DNA of 44,936 nucleotides from an uncultured Lewinella sp. (GTDB lineage: Bacteria; Bacteroidota; Bacteroidia; Chitinophagales; Saprospiraceae): assembly GCA_937873655.1 (NCBI GenBank), contig CALMYQ010000050.1, forward strand, positions 1-44,936. Direction: 5' to 3'. The position numbers and the translations under genes are program-made. The notes under the pieces are model-generated. The model saw only the letters and a program-made list of their open reading frames with translations. It was not told where the DNA came from and did not search any database. Below, one piece after another: positions 26,174 through 35,574 of the stretch; positions within the stretch are counted from its first letter, which is position 1, and every line of letters starts with the position of its first letter.

Positions 26174-26200
26174 GAGTGAGTGAGAGGGTGAGAGGGGATT
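26172..26200. repeat. GTGAGAGG-type short repeat
   Basis: A short GAGAGTGAGTGAGAGGGTGAGAG run lies between two convergent genes. The same motif recurs at about 43430-43462. Confidence 0.65.
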
Positions 26201-26795
26201 ATTGCTCCCGGGTAAAAACAATGCTCCACATGCCCCGCAGGTCGCCTTCCGCGTATCCGGTGGCCTGATCCTGGGGATACAGGGATCGGATCACCTGGGC
26301 GTCGGCCGCATTCATGGTTTCGCCTTCTTTGCCGTGGCATTTCGTGCAAAGCGGCATTACGCGGATAGGGGCGGCAAAAGCCACCCGTTGGCCATCCAGC
26401 AACCGGACAACCGGTTTCAGTTCTTCGCCGGCCTGATCTTGTTTTTCAAATGCCAGCAAAGCAGCGCGTTCCCACTCCGACGGCGAGTTTTGCGGGTTCC
26501 GGACCTTCAGGCTGGTCCGGCGGATAACGGCATGGTTGGCGCCGGATAAACTATCCGTGAGCGGCATTGCGGCCAGATTGCAGTATTGAACCGCATTTGA
26601 AACACCGCCTTTTTCCAGCGCCGAAGTCAGATTGCCGCTCAATACCGTAAAGGTTGCCGCAGCTATGCCTTTGCCTTTTTCCAGGTACGCAGCTTTTTCA
26701 GCCTCCGTCAACGAATTGCTTTCAGGCTGATTTTTACACCCTGCTGCCGCCAGGACGACGACCGAAATCCAAAAGGCAATTTTAAACCGCTTCAT
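26199..26795 (-). CDS. DUF3365-type haem-binding lipoprotein
   Basis: A 198-aa predicted lipoprotein (signal peptide with AAAGC lipobox). The C-terminal half has VMPLCTKCHGKEG, a c-type haem CxxCH site, and the N-terminal half has the helical pattern of the DUF3365/Tll0287-like sensor fold (GVSNAVQYCNLAAMPLTDSL, then IRRTSLKVRNPQNSPSEWE). Such proteins bind haem in the periplasm and are thought to sense redox or carry electrons. A 75-aa membrane protein gene lies directly upstream on the same strand (stop 3 bases before this start), suggesting co-transcription. Confidence 0.87.
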   Translation of the reverse strand: MKRFKIAFWISVVVLAAAGCKNQPESNSLTEAEKAAYLEKGKGIAAATFTVLSGNLTSALEKGGVSNAVQYCNLAAMPLTDSLSGANHAVIRRTSLKVRNPQNSPSEWERAALLAFEKQDQAGEELKPVVRLLDGQRVAFAAPIRVMPLCTKCHGKEGETMNAADAQVIRSLYPQDQATGYAEGDLRGMWSIVFTREQ

Positions 26796-26798
26796 CGT

Positions 26799-27026
26799 TT
26801 ATTGAGCTGTTTTTTTATTCAAAAGGCTAACGGCTACCGCCCGGAGGAACAAAACCCAGGGCAGGCCGTGCAACACCGTGTCAAACCAGTCAATCGACTT
26901 CATGCCGACCGCTCCGCCGGCTATCCACCGCAATTTGCCCCAGATATGAGGTTCCGGGAAATAAGGCGCAAGGCCTACGGTCAGACAGGCGAGTAAGAGA
27001 AATTTCCAGTCGTTGAGGATTTTCAT
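26799..27026 (-). CDS. Small membrane protein (75 aa)
   Basis: A 75-residue protein with two hydrophobic helices (about 7-24, FLLLACLTVGLAPYF; and 50-66, HGLPWVLFLRAVAVSLL) separated by a Gly/Trp-rich loop. Family not firmly recognised. It ends 3 bases before the haem lipoprotein gene on the same strand, so the two are probably one transcript and may cooperate at the membrane. Confidence 0.72.
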   Translation of the reverse strand: MKILNDWKFLLLACLTVGLAPYFPEPHIWGKLRWIAGGAVGMKSIDWFDTVLHGLPWVLFLRAVAVSLLNKKTAQ

Positions 27027-27134
27027 TGCAATTTGATTATTGGCTGCAAAGGTACGGGCGCCGGCGCCAGGATTTCAGTGATCCCGTTCACAGAACCCCT
27101 GAATCCCGGTTTAAATCCGTTCAACGACCCGGTT

Positions 27135-28367
27135 TCAGCGCACGGTACTGTCGACGGATCCGTCTTTGAACCGCGTTACGATCTCATCCCCGTCCTTCAG
27201 ATCAGCCGCATTTGTCACGGGTTTTCCTCCTCTGGTGGTCACCGTGAACCCCCGTGCCAGCGTGCTGTCCAGGCTCAGCAGGTCCGTTATATTTTCCAGC
27301 AGGTCCAACTGGCGGCCGGCGGCCTTCAGCTGGAGCGATGCCAGGGAAGGCAATTCCCTTCGGATATAATCCAGCAACCGCACCTGCCGGTCCAGGGAGG
27401 ACTTGCTTTGCAGCAGCAGTTGTTGTTGCAGGCTTTGAAGTTTTAATCTTTCCGTTTCCAGCCGGCGTGATGCAAGCATGTCGAGCAATTGACCTGTTTC
27501 CGCAAGCGCCTGTTCGAAAGCGAAATTGTGGGCAATCAGGAATTCGGCAACGGCCGTCGGCGTTTTCAGCGATTTGTACGCCACCAGGTCCGCAACGCTC
27601 AGGTCGGTTTCATGCCCGATACCGGTGAAGACCGGCAGCGGCGCACCGGCCAGGGCGCGGTTTAGGTCCGGATGGTCAAATGCCGCCAGGTCAAGCCTCG
27701 CTCCCCCACCCCGGATCAGCACGATGCAATCATAGTGAGCGGACGTCTTCCTGATCTTATCCAGCTGTTCCATGACCTCAACGGCGGTCTGGGCTCCTTG
27801 CATGGCAGCCGGGAATAACTGCACCCCGAACCGGTAACCGAAATTGTTTCGGGTGAGTTGGTCCCTGAAGTCCTGCCAGCCCGCGGCCGTCGGACTTGAG
27901 ATCACGGCGATGCGCTGCAGGACAGGCGGGAGCGGCAAAGCGGCATTTTTTTCCAGCAATCCCGACCGCCGCAATTCATCGATGGTCTTCTGCCGCTGAA
28001 TTTCCCACTTGCCGAGGGTATAGGTCTCGTCTATATCCTCAATATGGAGTTTTAAACCGTAACGTTCGTGGAAAACGACCCGAACCTGGAGCAGGAGTTC
28101 CATACCATCCTGCATGACCTCATCCAGCGCGGGGCCCAGCCGGCGTTGCAATTGCCGCAAGGTTGAATGCCACATAACCGCGTCGGCCTGGGCAACCGGT
28201 TCGGCGCCGGATTCATCCTGTTGCAGCAGCGTAAGATAAAGGTGCCCCCGAGACCGGCTGATCCGGGCAGCTTCCGCTTTCACCCAAACGGGATCGGGAA
28301 GATTAAGGGCCAACACCCGCCTGATGAAATCGGAGAGCTGCAGGAGGGTGTAGGCATTGACCGGCAT
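27135..28367 (-). CDS. xseA: Exodeoxyribonuclease VII large subunit
   Basis: Catalytic subunit of the single-strand-specific exonuclease VII, 410 aa. The N-terminal OB-fold (about 1-105, WVKAEAARISRSRGHLYLTL) is followed by the catalytic domain with IAVISSPTAAGWQDF and CIVLIRGGGARLDLAAFD, then FTGIGHETDLSVADLVA, and a coiled-coil (about 290-350). LARGFTVTTRGGKPV lies near the C-terminus. It acts in DNA repair in the cytoplasm with the small subunit XseB. No xseB is visible in the 108-base spacer downstream, where other genomes often place it. The start is 20 bases after the ftsH stop, so ftsH-xseA may be one operon. Confidence 0.95.
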   Translation of the reverse strand: MPVNAYTLLQLSDFIRRVLALNLPDPVWVKAEAARISRSRGHLYLTLLQQDESGAEPVAQADAVMWHSTLRQLQRRLGPALDEVMQDGMELLLQVRVVFHERYGLKLHIEDIDETYTLGKWEIQRQKTIDELRRSGLLEKNAALPLPPVLQRIAVISSPTAAGWQDFRDQLTRNNFGYRFGVQLFPAAMQGAQTAVEVMEQLDKIRKTSAHYDCIVLIRGGGARLDLAAFDHPDLNRALAGAPLPVFTGIGHETDLSVADLVAYKSLKTPTAVAEFLIAHNFAFEQALAETGQLLDMLASRRLETERLKLQSLQQQLLLQSKSSLDRQVRLLDYIRRELPSLASLQLKAAGRQLDLLENITDLLSLDSTLARGFTVTTRGGKPVTNAADLKDGDEIVTRFKDGSVDSTVR

Positions 28368-28387
28368 AGGCGGGTATATTTGAAAAA

Positions 28388-30310
28388 CTACCTGGCTTCC
28401 GATTCCTCTTCTGCCAGTTGGCGCTCTCCAAAGATATCTTCGAGGTCTTTTTTGTAGACGACCTCTTTTTTCAGCAACATTTCAGCCAGGGTCTCCATTT
28501 CCGGTTTATATTGGATCAGGAGGTTTTTGGTGCGTTCGTAAGCGCCTGCTACCAGTTTCCTGACCTCATCGTCAATTTTCTGGGCGGTTGCTTCGCTGTA
28601 CGGTTTTTGGAAGCTGGCTTCATACTGGCCCGTGCTGTCGTAATAGCTGATATTGCCCAGGGCTTCATTCAGCCCATAATAGGCCACCATGGTATAGGCC
28701 TGCTTGGTCACCTTTTCCAGGTCATCCAGCGCGCCGGAGGACACCTTGCCGAACGTGATCTCTTCGGATGCCCTGCCCGCAAGCGCGGAGCAGATACGGT
28801 CCATGAACTGGTCTTTGGTGTAGATCACTTTTTCTTCCGGCAGGTACCAGGCGGCGCCCAGCGAGCGGCCCCTCGGTACAATGGAAACCTTGAGCAAGCT
28901 ATCTGCATTGGGCAGGTGCCAGCTGGCCGTTGCGTGGCCGGCCTCGTGGTAGGCGATGATCCGCTTTTCCCGGTCGGTGATCACGCGGTTGGTCTTCTCA
29001 AGGCCGGCGACAATCCGGTCGACAGCGTCCATAAAGTCCATCATTTCCACATAATCCTTGTTCTTCCTGGCGGCGATCAGCGCGGCTTCGTTGCAGATAT
29101 TGGCGATATCGGCGCCGGAAAAGCCCGGGGTCTGGGAAGAGAGCTGTTCCAGGTCGACATCCGATGCCAGCCGGAGCGGTTTGAGGTGGACTTTAAAAAT
29201 GGCTTCGCGTTCTTTTTTGGTCGGCAGCTCCAGGTAGATCTGGCGGTCGAAACGGCCCGGGCGCAGGAGGGCGCTGTCCAGGATTTCACCGCGGTTGGTA
29301 GCGGCCATCACGATAACCCCCGAATTGGACCCGAAGCCGTCCATTTCGGTCAGCATCTGGTTGAGGGTATTTTCGCGTTCGTCGTTGCCCTGGAACGAGA
29401 TGGCCTTTCCCCGCGAACGGCCGATGGCGTCGATCTCGTCAATGAATACGATACTCGGCGCGTTCTGCTTGGCCTTCTTGAACAGGTCGCGAACCCGCGA
29501 GGCGCCGACCCCCACGAACATTTCCACAAATTCGGAACCGGACATGGAATAGAACGGCACGCCTGCTTCGCCGGCAACCGCTTTGGCCAGGAGGGTCTTA
29601 CCGGTACCCGGAGGGCCTACCAGGAGCACGCCTTTCGGGATCTTTGCGCCCAGTTTGGTATATCGATCGGGGTTTTTGAGGAAATCCACCACTTCGCGGA
29701 CCTCCACCTTGACTTCATCCAGACCGGCGACATCATCGAAGGTGATCTTGCTTTCCCCTTTCTGGAACAGCGTGGCCTTGGACTTTCCGAAATCGAAAAT
29801 ATTGCCGCCGCCTATGCCGCCGCCGCCGCGAGCGCGGTTGAGGATGAACACCCAAAGCAGGATCAGTACGCCGAACGGAATCACCCAGGAGAGCACAGTC
29901 CCCCAGTAATCGGTCCGTTCTTCGACACCGTATTCGATCGGGGATTTGCCTTGCTCTTCCTCGATCATGGACTCAAAATTCTCCAAAGAACCAATGTTCA
30001 CCACGTACTGGGGGCCTTTTTGTCCTTTTTCAAATTCGGAATACTTTCCCTGACCGAGCTTATCGGATTTGATGTAAATCTCAGCTTTCTTATTGTTGAC
30101 GACAACAATCTTTTGCACATCTCCGGTTTCAAGCATATCCCTTCTGAACTGGGAGAGGTTGACAGTCTTCACCGTGGGGCTGTTGAGCATGAACACACCC
30201 TGGGCCACAACCACCAGCAGCAAGATGATCCACAGCCAGCTGATCGGCTGTCGGTTCTTGGGCGCGTTGTTATCGTTGTTCGGCTGACCAGAATTGCCAG
30301 ATGAGGCCAT
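28388..30310 (-). CDS. ftsH: ATP-dependent zinc metalloprotease FtsH
   Basis: Membrane-anchored AAA+ protease (640 aa) that degrades misfolded membrane proteins and short-lived regulators. Two transmembrane helices (about 24-43 and 138-158) flank the periplasmic region. The ATPase domain has Walker A GPPGTGK (232-238), Walker B IVFIDE (287-292) and the second-region-of-homology motif [19 protein letters not shown]. The protease domain carries the Zn site HEAGH (455-459) with Asp in [11 protein letters not shown]. All key residues are present, and the length is typical. The disordered polar N-terminus ([13 protein letters not shown]) is usual for Bacteroidota. It is the likely first gene of an ftsH-xseA unit. 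Confidence 0.97.
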   Translation of the reverse strand: MASSGNSGQPNNDNNAPKNRQPISWLWIILLLVVVAQGVFMLNSPTVKTVNLSQFRRDMLETGDVQKIVVVNNKKAEIYIKSDKLGQGKYSEFEKGQKGPQYVVNIGSLENFESMIEEEQGKSPIEYGVEERTDYWGTVLSWVIPFGVLILLWVFILNRARGGGGIGGGNIFDFGKSKATLFQKGESKITFDDVAGLDEVKVEVREVVDFLKNPDRYTKLGAKIPKGVLLVGPPGTGKTLLAKAVAGEAGVPFYSMSGSEFVEMFVGVGASRVRDLFKKAKQNAPSIVFIDEIDAIGRSRGKAISFQGNDERENTLNQMLTEMDGFGSNSGVIVMAATNRGEILDSALLRPGRFDRQIYLELPTKKEREAIFKVHLKPLRLASDVDLEQLSSQTPGFSGADIANICNEAALIAARKNKDYVEMMDFMDAVDRIVAGLEKTNRVITDREKRIIAYHEAGHATASWHLPNADSLLKVSIVPRGRSLGAAWYLPEEKVIYTKDQFMDRICSALAGRASEEITFGKVSSGALDDLEKVTKQAYTMVAYYGLNEALGNISYYDSTGQYEASFQKPYSEATAQKIDDEVRKLVAGAYERTKNLLIQYKPEMETLAEMLLKKEVVYKKDLEDIFGERQLAEEESEAR

Positions 30311-30564
30311 TATCTCTTATTTTCCTGTTTAAAAATTTCCTTAACTAAACCCTTACAGGCCGGTTACAGTTCAAAGTAAAACTGTGCAAAATAACAAAAA
30401 CTAGGCAAAAGGGCCAATTTTCGGGACAAATATGGCAGAAAGATTTGTTATCTGAACCCACTTCTGCGAGAATTCCCGATAAAGACTAAACAATGACCGG
30501 CGGGTTACGGTCGTAAAAAAGGAACAATAGACGACGAAATCCCTCCGTGAGCCGTCTAAGTTTT

Positions 30565-30572
30565 TACTTTTG
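30565..30572 (+). promoter_or_regulatory. Bacteroidota -7 box before the 5'-nucleotidase gene
   Basis: TACTTTTG fits TAnnTTTG and lies 23 bases before ATG 30596. No good TTG at -33 was seen, so strength is uncertain. Confidence 0.5.
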
Positions 30573-30595
30573 CAGATAAAAACAAACGCAATTGT

Positions 30596-32131
30596 ATGAA
30601 ATGGTTTACGACCCACCGAAACCTCGGTTTGTTCCTCCTCTTCTTCGCCGTCCTGGACTGGTCCTGCGGTGTTCAGCGGAAAGCCGGTTCGGGCGATGAA
30701 GTTTCCTTTACCATCCTCCAGTTGAATGACGTATATGAGATCGCCCCCCTGGAAGGCGGCAAGGCGGGCGGCCTGGCCAGGGTTGCCACAGTAAAAAAAG
30801 AATTGCTGGCGGAAAACCCCAACACCATTGCCGTGATCGCCGGCGACTTCCTGAGCCCTTCCTTTATCGGCACCCTCAAGATGAAAGACGGCGAACGCAT
30901 TGCCGGCCTGCAGATGGTGGAAACGCTGAATGCCATGGGGCTTGACTACGCCACATTCGGCAACCACGAATTCGACCTCAAAGATGCCGACCTGCTGCAA
31001 AAGCGGATCGACCAGAGCCATTTCAAATTCGTTTGTTCAAATGCCTTTCGGGTGGACAACGGCGAGCGGCGGCCTTTCACCCAGAACAAGACCCCGATAC
31101 CGCCCTATATCCTTCGCGAATTCACCAGTCCCGGCGGGAAAAAAGTGACGGTCGGCCTGACGGGTGTGGTCCTGCCCTTCAACAAAGCCGATTATGCCGC
31201 CTACGGAGATGTAACGGAAAGCTTCCGGGCCGCTGTAAACGCCATGAAAGCCCGCACCGACGTCATGGTCGGCATCACCCATTTGGCAGTAGACGACGAT
31301 ATTGCGCTGGCCAAAGCCGTTCCGGGGCTGCCGCTGATCATCGGCGGCCATGACCATACCAATATGATGCGCGAATCCGGCAATACCATCATTACCAAGG
31401 CGGACGCCAACGCGAAGACGGTTTATATACACCGGTTCACCTACAACACCGCCACGCACAAGACGACCCTGAAATCGACCCTGCGCAGTATCGGTCCCGA
31501 CATTCCGGATGACCCCGAAACCGAAACCGTCGTGGATCGCTGGTTGAGCCAGGTGGACGGTATAGCCAAAGGCATGGGGTACGAGGCGGGCAAGGTCGTT
31601 TACCAGGCAAAAACGCCGTTGATCTGTACGGAAGATAAAGTGAGAAGCGAGCAGACCAATTTCGGCAAACTGACCACAGAAGCCTTTGAGTTCGCCTGGC
31701 CCGGCGCCGATGTCTACCTGATCAACGGCGGCGCCATGCGGCTGGATGACAATATTTCCGGCGCCGTTACGGTGTATGACATCATGCGCACTTTCCCTTT
31801 CGGCGGGCCGATTGCGAGGATTCACCTCCCGGGGAGCGTCCTGAAACGCTTTCTGGACACCAGCCAGAACACCAACAAAACCGAAGGCGGCTATATGCAG
31901 CTCAATCATGTAGAAGTGACCGATTCAGGGTACCGGATCGGAAACGCCCCGCTGGACCCTAACAAGACTTACGCGGTGATCCTGCCGCAGTTTGTAGCAG
32001 AGGGGAAGGAAGCCAACCTGGATTTCCTCAAAGATTTCCCGAATGAAGCCCGCGAACAATTCGACACCCATGGGGCGGCTGTGAAGAACGATATCCGGGA
32101 TATTGTGATCAGGTATATGGAGGAGAATTGA
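30596..32131 (+). CDS. 5'-nucleotidase/UshA-family lipoprotein
   Basis: Periplasmic or surface metallophosphoesterase (511 aa) predicted to dephosphorylate nucleotides or related esters. An N-terminal signal segment ends at LDWSC, a plausible lipobox. The metallophosphatase domain shows ILQLNDVYEIAP, GDFLSPSFIG, FGNHEFDLKDADL and IIGGHDHTN. The C-terminal 5'-nucleotidase domain has QTNFGKLTTEAF, LINGGAMRLDD and NKTEGGYMQLN. The LNDVYEI variant replaces the usual LNDxHG-type start, as in some non-UshA relatives, so substrate is uncertain. It has its own promoter-like box and is divergent from ftsH across 285 bases. Confidence 0.9.
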   Translation: MKWFTTHRNLGLFLLFFAVLDWSCGVQRKAGSGDEVSFTILQLNDVYEIAPLEGGKAGGLARVATVKKELLAENPNTIAVIAGDFLSPSFIGTLKMKDGERIAGLQMVETLNAMGLDYATFGNHEFDLKDADLLQKRIDQSHFKFVCSNAFRVDNGERRPFTQNKTPIPPYILREFTSPGGKKVTVGLTGVVLPFNKADYAAYGDVTESFRAAVNAMKARTDVMVGITHLAVDDDIALAKAVPGLPLIIGGHDHTNMMRESGNTIITKADANAKTVYIHRFTYNTATHKTTLKSTLRSIGPDIPDDPETETVVDRWLSQVDGIAKGMGYEAGKVVYQAKTPLICTEDKVRSEQTNFGKLTTEAFEFAWPGADVYLINGGAMRLDDNISGAVTVYDIMRTFPFGGPIARIHLPGSVLKRFLDTSQNTNKTEGGYMQLNHVEVTDSGYRIGNAPLDPNKTYAVILPQFVAEGKEANLDFLKDFPNEAREQFDTHGAAVKNDIRDIVIRYMEEN

Positions 32132-32160
32132 TTCGATTGTTCGATTGTTCGATTGATTCG
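32128..32160. repeat. TTCGATTGA-type short repeat
   Basis: GATTCGATTGTTCGATTG repeats lie between the 5'-nucleotidase and purQ and supply the TTG (32153-32155) used as the -33 element of the purQ promoter. The same family is present at 36645-36688 and 44806-44885. Confidence 0.75.
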
Positions 32161-32181
32161 AATCAATAAGTTATATCTTTG
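32153..32181 (+). promoter_or_regulatory. purQ promoter (TTG-N18-TATCTTTG)
   Basis: TTG at 32153-32155 and TATCTTTG at 32174-32181 are 18 bases apart, close to the Bacteroidota sigma-A consensus. The -7 box lies 15 bases before ATG 32197, which rules out the in-frame TTG at 32179 as the start. Confidence 0.6.
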
Positions 32182-32196
32182 CAAAAAAATTCAGCT

Positions 32197-32901
32197 ATGA
32201 AATTCGGCGTAGTGGTTTTTCCGGGTTCGAATTGCGATGACGATATGATGCACGTCCTCGGTACCGTCATGGAGCAGGAAACGGTAAAACTCTGGCACAA
32301 GGATGATCGTCTGGCAGGATTCGATACCGGCGATTGCATTGTATTGCCGGGTGGATTTTCCTATGGCGACTACCTGCGCTCCGGCGCCATTGCCCGTTTT
32401 TCACCCATCATGAACGCCGTTGTGGAATTTGCCGGAAGCGGCGGAATGGTCTGGGGCATTTGCAACGGGTTCCAGATCTTGTGCGAAAGCGGACTGCTGC
32501 CGGGTGTGCTGTTGCCCAACAGCGGCCAGAAATTCATCTGCAAGAACGTTCACCTTTCCGTTACGTCGACCCAATCGCCGATCACGGCTGAGCTTAAAGC
32601 CGGACAGGTCCTCAAAATACCCATCGCGCATGCCGACGGCCGTTTCTATGCCGACGACCAAACTATGGCCGAACTGCGCGCCAACGACCAGATCCTTTTC
32701 AAATACTGCGACGAGGCGGGCGCCGTCATTGATTCTGCAAACCCGAACGGCTCACTGGACGCAATCGCCGGCATCTGCAACCGCCAACGCAACGTTTTCG
32801 GCATGATGCCCCACCCTGAACGGGCTGCTGAACCCATCCTGGGGAACGCCGACGGCCGGTTGATGTTCGAATCGCTGCTGGCTTCGGTGTCGGCGGTTTG
32901 A
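32197..32901 (+). CDS. purQ: Phosphoribosylformylglycinamidine synthase, glutamine amidotransferase subunit
   Basis: Class I glutamine amidotransferase (234 aa) supplying ammonia to PurL in the fourth step of purine synthesis. It has [14 protein letters not shown] at the start, the nucleophile Cys89 in [10 protein letters not shown], and the His206/Glu208 dyad in [22 protein letters not shown] is the PurQ signature. The separate subunit is the small-PurL type; no purL or purS is in the window. ATG 32197 is set by the preceding -7 box. The gene appears monocistronic. Confidence 0.96.
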   Translation: MKFGVVVFPGSNCDDDMMHVLGTVMEQETVKLWHKDDRLAGFDTGDCIVLPGGFSYGDYLRSGAIARFSPIMNAVVEFAGSGGMVWGICNGFQILCESGLLPGVLLPNSGQKFICKNVHLSVTSTQSPITAELKAGQVLKIPIAHADGRFYADDQTMAELRANDQILFKYCDEAGAVIDSANPNGSLDAIAGICNRQRNVFGMMPHPERAAEPILGNADGRLMFESLLASVSAV

Positions 32902-33106
32902 GGTTGCCTTTTCAGGTTGTTTTTAAATCAATTTTTGCTTGCTTCTGCTCGTCAAGGGCTTGTTTCCGGTTCCCAAATAACAGTAGGGATTAACTCCTAT
33001 CTATCCACCTCTATTCTTTTTTGATTTCCAATGCTGCATCAGGATAAATTCTGTTTGAACACTTTACGAAACATAAACGGATTATGATGCAGAGGAGCGA
33101 TTAATA

Positions 33107-33183
33107 GAAAAAATTTATCAATAAACTTGCTTGAATGGAAAAAATTTATCATTTTTGATCACTATCGTTGCTTTAATGGAAAA
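33107..33183 (+). promoter_or_regulatory. Duplicated leader/operator-like repeats and mini-ORF before fic
   Basis: The 14-mer GAAAAAATTTATCA occurs at 33107-33120 and 33138-33151. The 16-mer TTGCTTkAATGGAAAA occurs at 33127-33142 and 33168-33183. The second 16-mer contains the start ATG (33176) of the Fic gene. The first opens a 7-codon frame, MEKIYHF (33135-33158). The arrangement suggests a duplicated start region that may act as an operator for the protein's own winged-helix domain. Confidence 0.45.
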
Positions 33184-34660
33184 TTTTTTACCTGCCTTGC
33201 ACGGAGAGATTGTTTTTTCAAGCAGTAATTCTTTCATTAGCCGGCAGATCTCCAAACTTGAAAAGACAGGCAGGCTACGGAAAGTGGCTCCCCGAATTTA
33301 TACAACAAACCAGCATGATACGCCCCAGGCCATCGTGTTGAGGAATCTTTGGACCATCCTTGGGTATTTATATCCTGGAGGGGTATTAAGTCATCGGTCA
33401 GCGCTTGAATTCCAACCGACACCTTCCGGCCATATTTACCTGACCTATTCTTATTCTAAAAAAATCAAATTACCGGGCGTTGTCGTTCACCTGATTGAAG
33501 GCCCCGGTCCTGTTGAAGGAGATAATTTGCTTTCCGGCCGGCTTTATGCGGCCCAGCAGGAACGCGCACTGCTCGAAAACCTGCAACCCGCCAGAAAATC
33601 CGGCGATGAATCAAAAGCGCTTTCACAAGATCAAATTGAAGAACGGTTGGAACAAATCATCCGGGTCAATGGCGAATCAGGGTTAAATGCATTTCGGGAC
33701 ACAGCCCGACAAATCGCAGAGGATCTCGGTTGGCGCAGGGAATTTGACCGTTTAAACCGGATAATCAGTGCATTACTAAAAACCCAGCCCTCAAAATTGC
33801 TGACCTCGCCGGTGGCTATTGCCAGAGCGTTCGGTAAAGCCTACGACCCCGGACGGATCAATCTTTTTCAAAAATTATTTATTTCCCTGAATCAAAGCCG
33901 CTTTGGAGATTTCCCGGACCAGAATATCAGCCAACTCAGCTTCAGGAGTTTTGCATTTTACGAAGCCTATTTTTCCAATTTCATCGAAGGAACAGCATTT
34001 GACCTGGAGGACGCGAAAAGGATCATTGAAACCCAGACGCCGATGCCCGCCAGGAACGAAGATTCACATGATATACTTGGAACGTTTGAATTGGTCAGCA
34101 GCCGGGAGGAAATGAGCATTACCCCATCCAGTGCAGAAGATCTGATCGAAATACTTTTGCGCCGGCATAAAATCTTAATGAATGCAAGAGTGTCAAAAAA
34201 ACCGGGGCAATTCAAACATCAAAATAACCGGGCAGGTGAAACGTTTTTCGTTGACCATGAGCTTGTAAAAGGCACCTTGATGAAGGGGTTCGAAATCTAT
34301 CGGGCTTTGGAACACCCTTTTGCCAAAGCGGCATTTATCATGTTTGTGGTTGCGGAAATTCACCCATTCATGGATGGCAACGGACGAATGGCGAGAATCA
34401 TGATGAATGCCGAGTTGGTGAAGGCTAGTCAAAGCAAAATCCTGATTCCAACTGTTTTCAGGGACGATTATATGACGGCGTTGAGACGCCTCACCCGACA
34501 GTTTGATCCGGATACCTATATTAAAATGCTCGGTAAAATTCATCATTTTAGCTGGACCTTGGCCGGAGGAATGGATATTCTGGAAGAAAAACTCCGGTTG
34601 TCCAATGCATTCAAACTACCGGAGGATGCCCAATTAAACCCGGGAGATCAGCTATGGTAA
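33176..34660 (+). CDS. AbiEi-like winged helix fused to class II Fic AMPylase
   Basis: A 494-aa protein. The N-terminus (about 10-130) resembles AbiEi antitoxin proteins: a winged helix (SFISRQISKLEKTGRLRKVAPRIYTTN) and VLSHRSALEF. The C-terminal Fic domain holds the catalytic HPFMDGNGR loop (His396) complete. An inhibitory helix S267-N-F-I-E271-G272 matches the class II (S/T)xxxE(G/N) motif, so activity is probably autoinhibited. Fic domains transfer AMP or similar groups to proteins. ATG 33176 is chosen over an in-frame TTG at 33131. Its stop overlaps the prmC start by 7 bases (ATGGTAA), linking translation of the two. Repeats over the start suggest autoregulation. Target unknown. Confidence 0.9.
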   Translation: MENFLPALHGEIVFSSSNSFISRQISKLEKTGRLRKVAPRIYTTNQHDTPQAIVLRNLWTILGYLYPGGVLSHRSALEFQPTPSGHIYLTYSYSKKIKLPGVVVHLIEGPGPVEGDNLLSGRLYAAQQERALLENLQPARKSGDESKALSQDQIEERLEQIIRVNGESGLNAFRDTARQIAEDLGWRREFDRLNRIISALLKTQPSKLLTSPVAIARAFGKAYDPGRINLFQKLFISLNQSRFGDFPDQNISQLSFRSFAFYEAYFSNFIEGTAFDLEDAKRIIETQTPMPARNEDSHDILGTFELVSSREEMSITPSSAEDLIEILLRRHKILMNARVSKKPGQFKHQNNRAGETFFVDHELVKGTLMKGFEIYRALEHPFAKAAFIMFVVAEIHPFMDGNGRMARIMMNAELVKASQSKILIPTVFRDDYMTALRRLTRQFDPDTYIKMLGKIHHFSWTLAGGMDILEEKLRLSNAFKLPEDAQLNPGDQLW

Positions 34661-35487
34661 CCGCTGCCGCCTATCGCCACCTCACCCAACAGTTATCCGC
34701 AGTCTACGATCCCGCAGAGGCGCAATCCATTGCCCGGATCGTAATGGAGGATGTTTTCGGTCAATCGCCCAACTCTGACAAAGCCCTGGCCCCGGAACAG
34801 CTTGATCTTCTTGAAAACATCACGGCCCGTTTGCTCAAAAAAGAACCCGTTCAGTACGTTCTCGGGCAGGCCGATTTCTACGGGCTGAAATTCGAGGTAT
34901 CGCCGGCAGTGCTCATCCCCCGGCAGGAAACGGAAGTGCTGGTGCACCAGATCATCCAACATACGGCCGACCGTTCATTACAATTCCTGGACATCGGTAC
35001 CGGGAGCGGGTGCATTCCCATCACCATTAAGAAGCACTGCCCCAACATGACGGCTTCCGGATGGGACATCAGCCCGGCCGCCCTGGAAATTGCCCGGAAA
35101 AATGCCGATCTGAACGGGGTGGAAATTCGTTGGCAACAAATTGACATCCTCAACCGCAATGCCTGGGAAAATGCCGGAAAATGGGACATCATCGCCAGCA
35201 ATCCGCCCTATATCCCGCTTCGGGAATCCCACCTTGTGCCCGACCATGTCGCCCGATACGAACCCCATCTGGCCTTGTTCGTGGACGATACCGACCCGCT
35301 GATCTTCTACCGCACCATTCTTGATTTTGCGATTGAACACCTGAGTCCCGGCGGCCGGCTCTACTTCGAACTCAATGAGTTCAATGCCGGTGAAGTTGCG
35401 GAACTGGCCCGTGCGAAGGGATTTGCGGAAGTGACCATTTTGCGGGATTTGCGGGGAAAGGAGCGGGTGTTGAGAGTGAGGGGGTGA
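34654..35487 (+). CDS. prmC: Release factor glutamine methyltransferase
   Basis: A 277-aa SAM-dependent enzyme that methylates the GGQ glutamine of release factors RF1/RF2. It has an N-terminal helical domain (EPVQYVLGQADFYGLKF, VLIPRQETEVLV) and a Rossmann domain with FLDIGTGSGCIPI (SAM site) and the catalytic NPPY (SNPPYIPL). The length is normal. The start overlaps the end of the Fic gene by 7 bases, so it depends on that transcript and may be translated by coupling. A terminator-like hairpin follows at 35526-35554. Confidence 0.96.
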   Translation: MVTAAAYRHLTQQLSAVYDPAEAQSIARIVMEDVFGQSPNSDKALAPEQLDLLENITARLLKKEPVQYVLGQADFYGLKFEVSPAVLIPRQETEVLVHQIIQHTADRSLQFLDIGTGSGCIPITIKKHCPNMTASGWDISPAALEIARKNADLNGVEIRWQQIDILNRNAWENAGKWDIIASNPPYIPLRESHLVPDHVARYEPHLALFVDDTDPLIFYRTILDFAIEHLSPGGRLYFELNEFNAGEVAELARAKGFAEVTILRDLRGKERVLRVRG

Positions 35488-35554
35488 GGAATTGAGGAAT
35501 TGAGGAACTGAGGAACTGAGGAACTGAGGAATTGAGCTTGTTGCTCAATTCCTC
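35485..35554 (+). terminator. Repeat run ending in a perfect hairpin
   Basis: GAGGAATT/GAGGAACT repeats (35485-35536) end in GAGGAATTGAG (35526-35536), which pairs perfectly with CTCAATTCCTC (35544-35554) around a 7-base loop, followed by GGTTTTCC. It probably terminates prmC and the convergent gene. Confidence 0.6.
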
Positions 35555-35574
35555 GGTTTTCCAAAAGTTGAGTT

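Noticed and set aside
28418..30304. 628-codon open frame on the plus strand
   Set aside because: It lies exactly opposite ftsH, which is unmistakable; the composition is explained by GC-rich codon use in the real gene.
31037..31909. 290-codon open frame on the minus strand
   Set aside because: Antisense of the 5'-nucleotidase-like gene, with no recognisable protein features.
32179..32901. Longer purQ starting at TTG 32179
   Set aside because: The TTG is part of the TATCTTTG promoter box; ATG 32197 begins the conserved [10 protein letters not shown] region.
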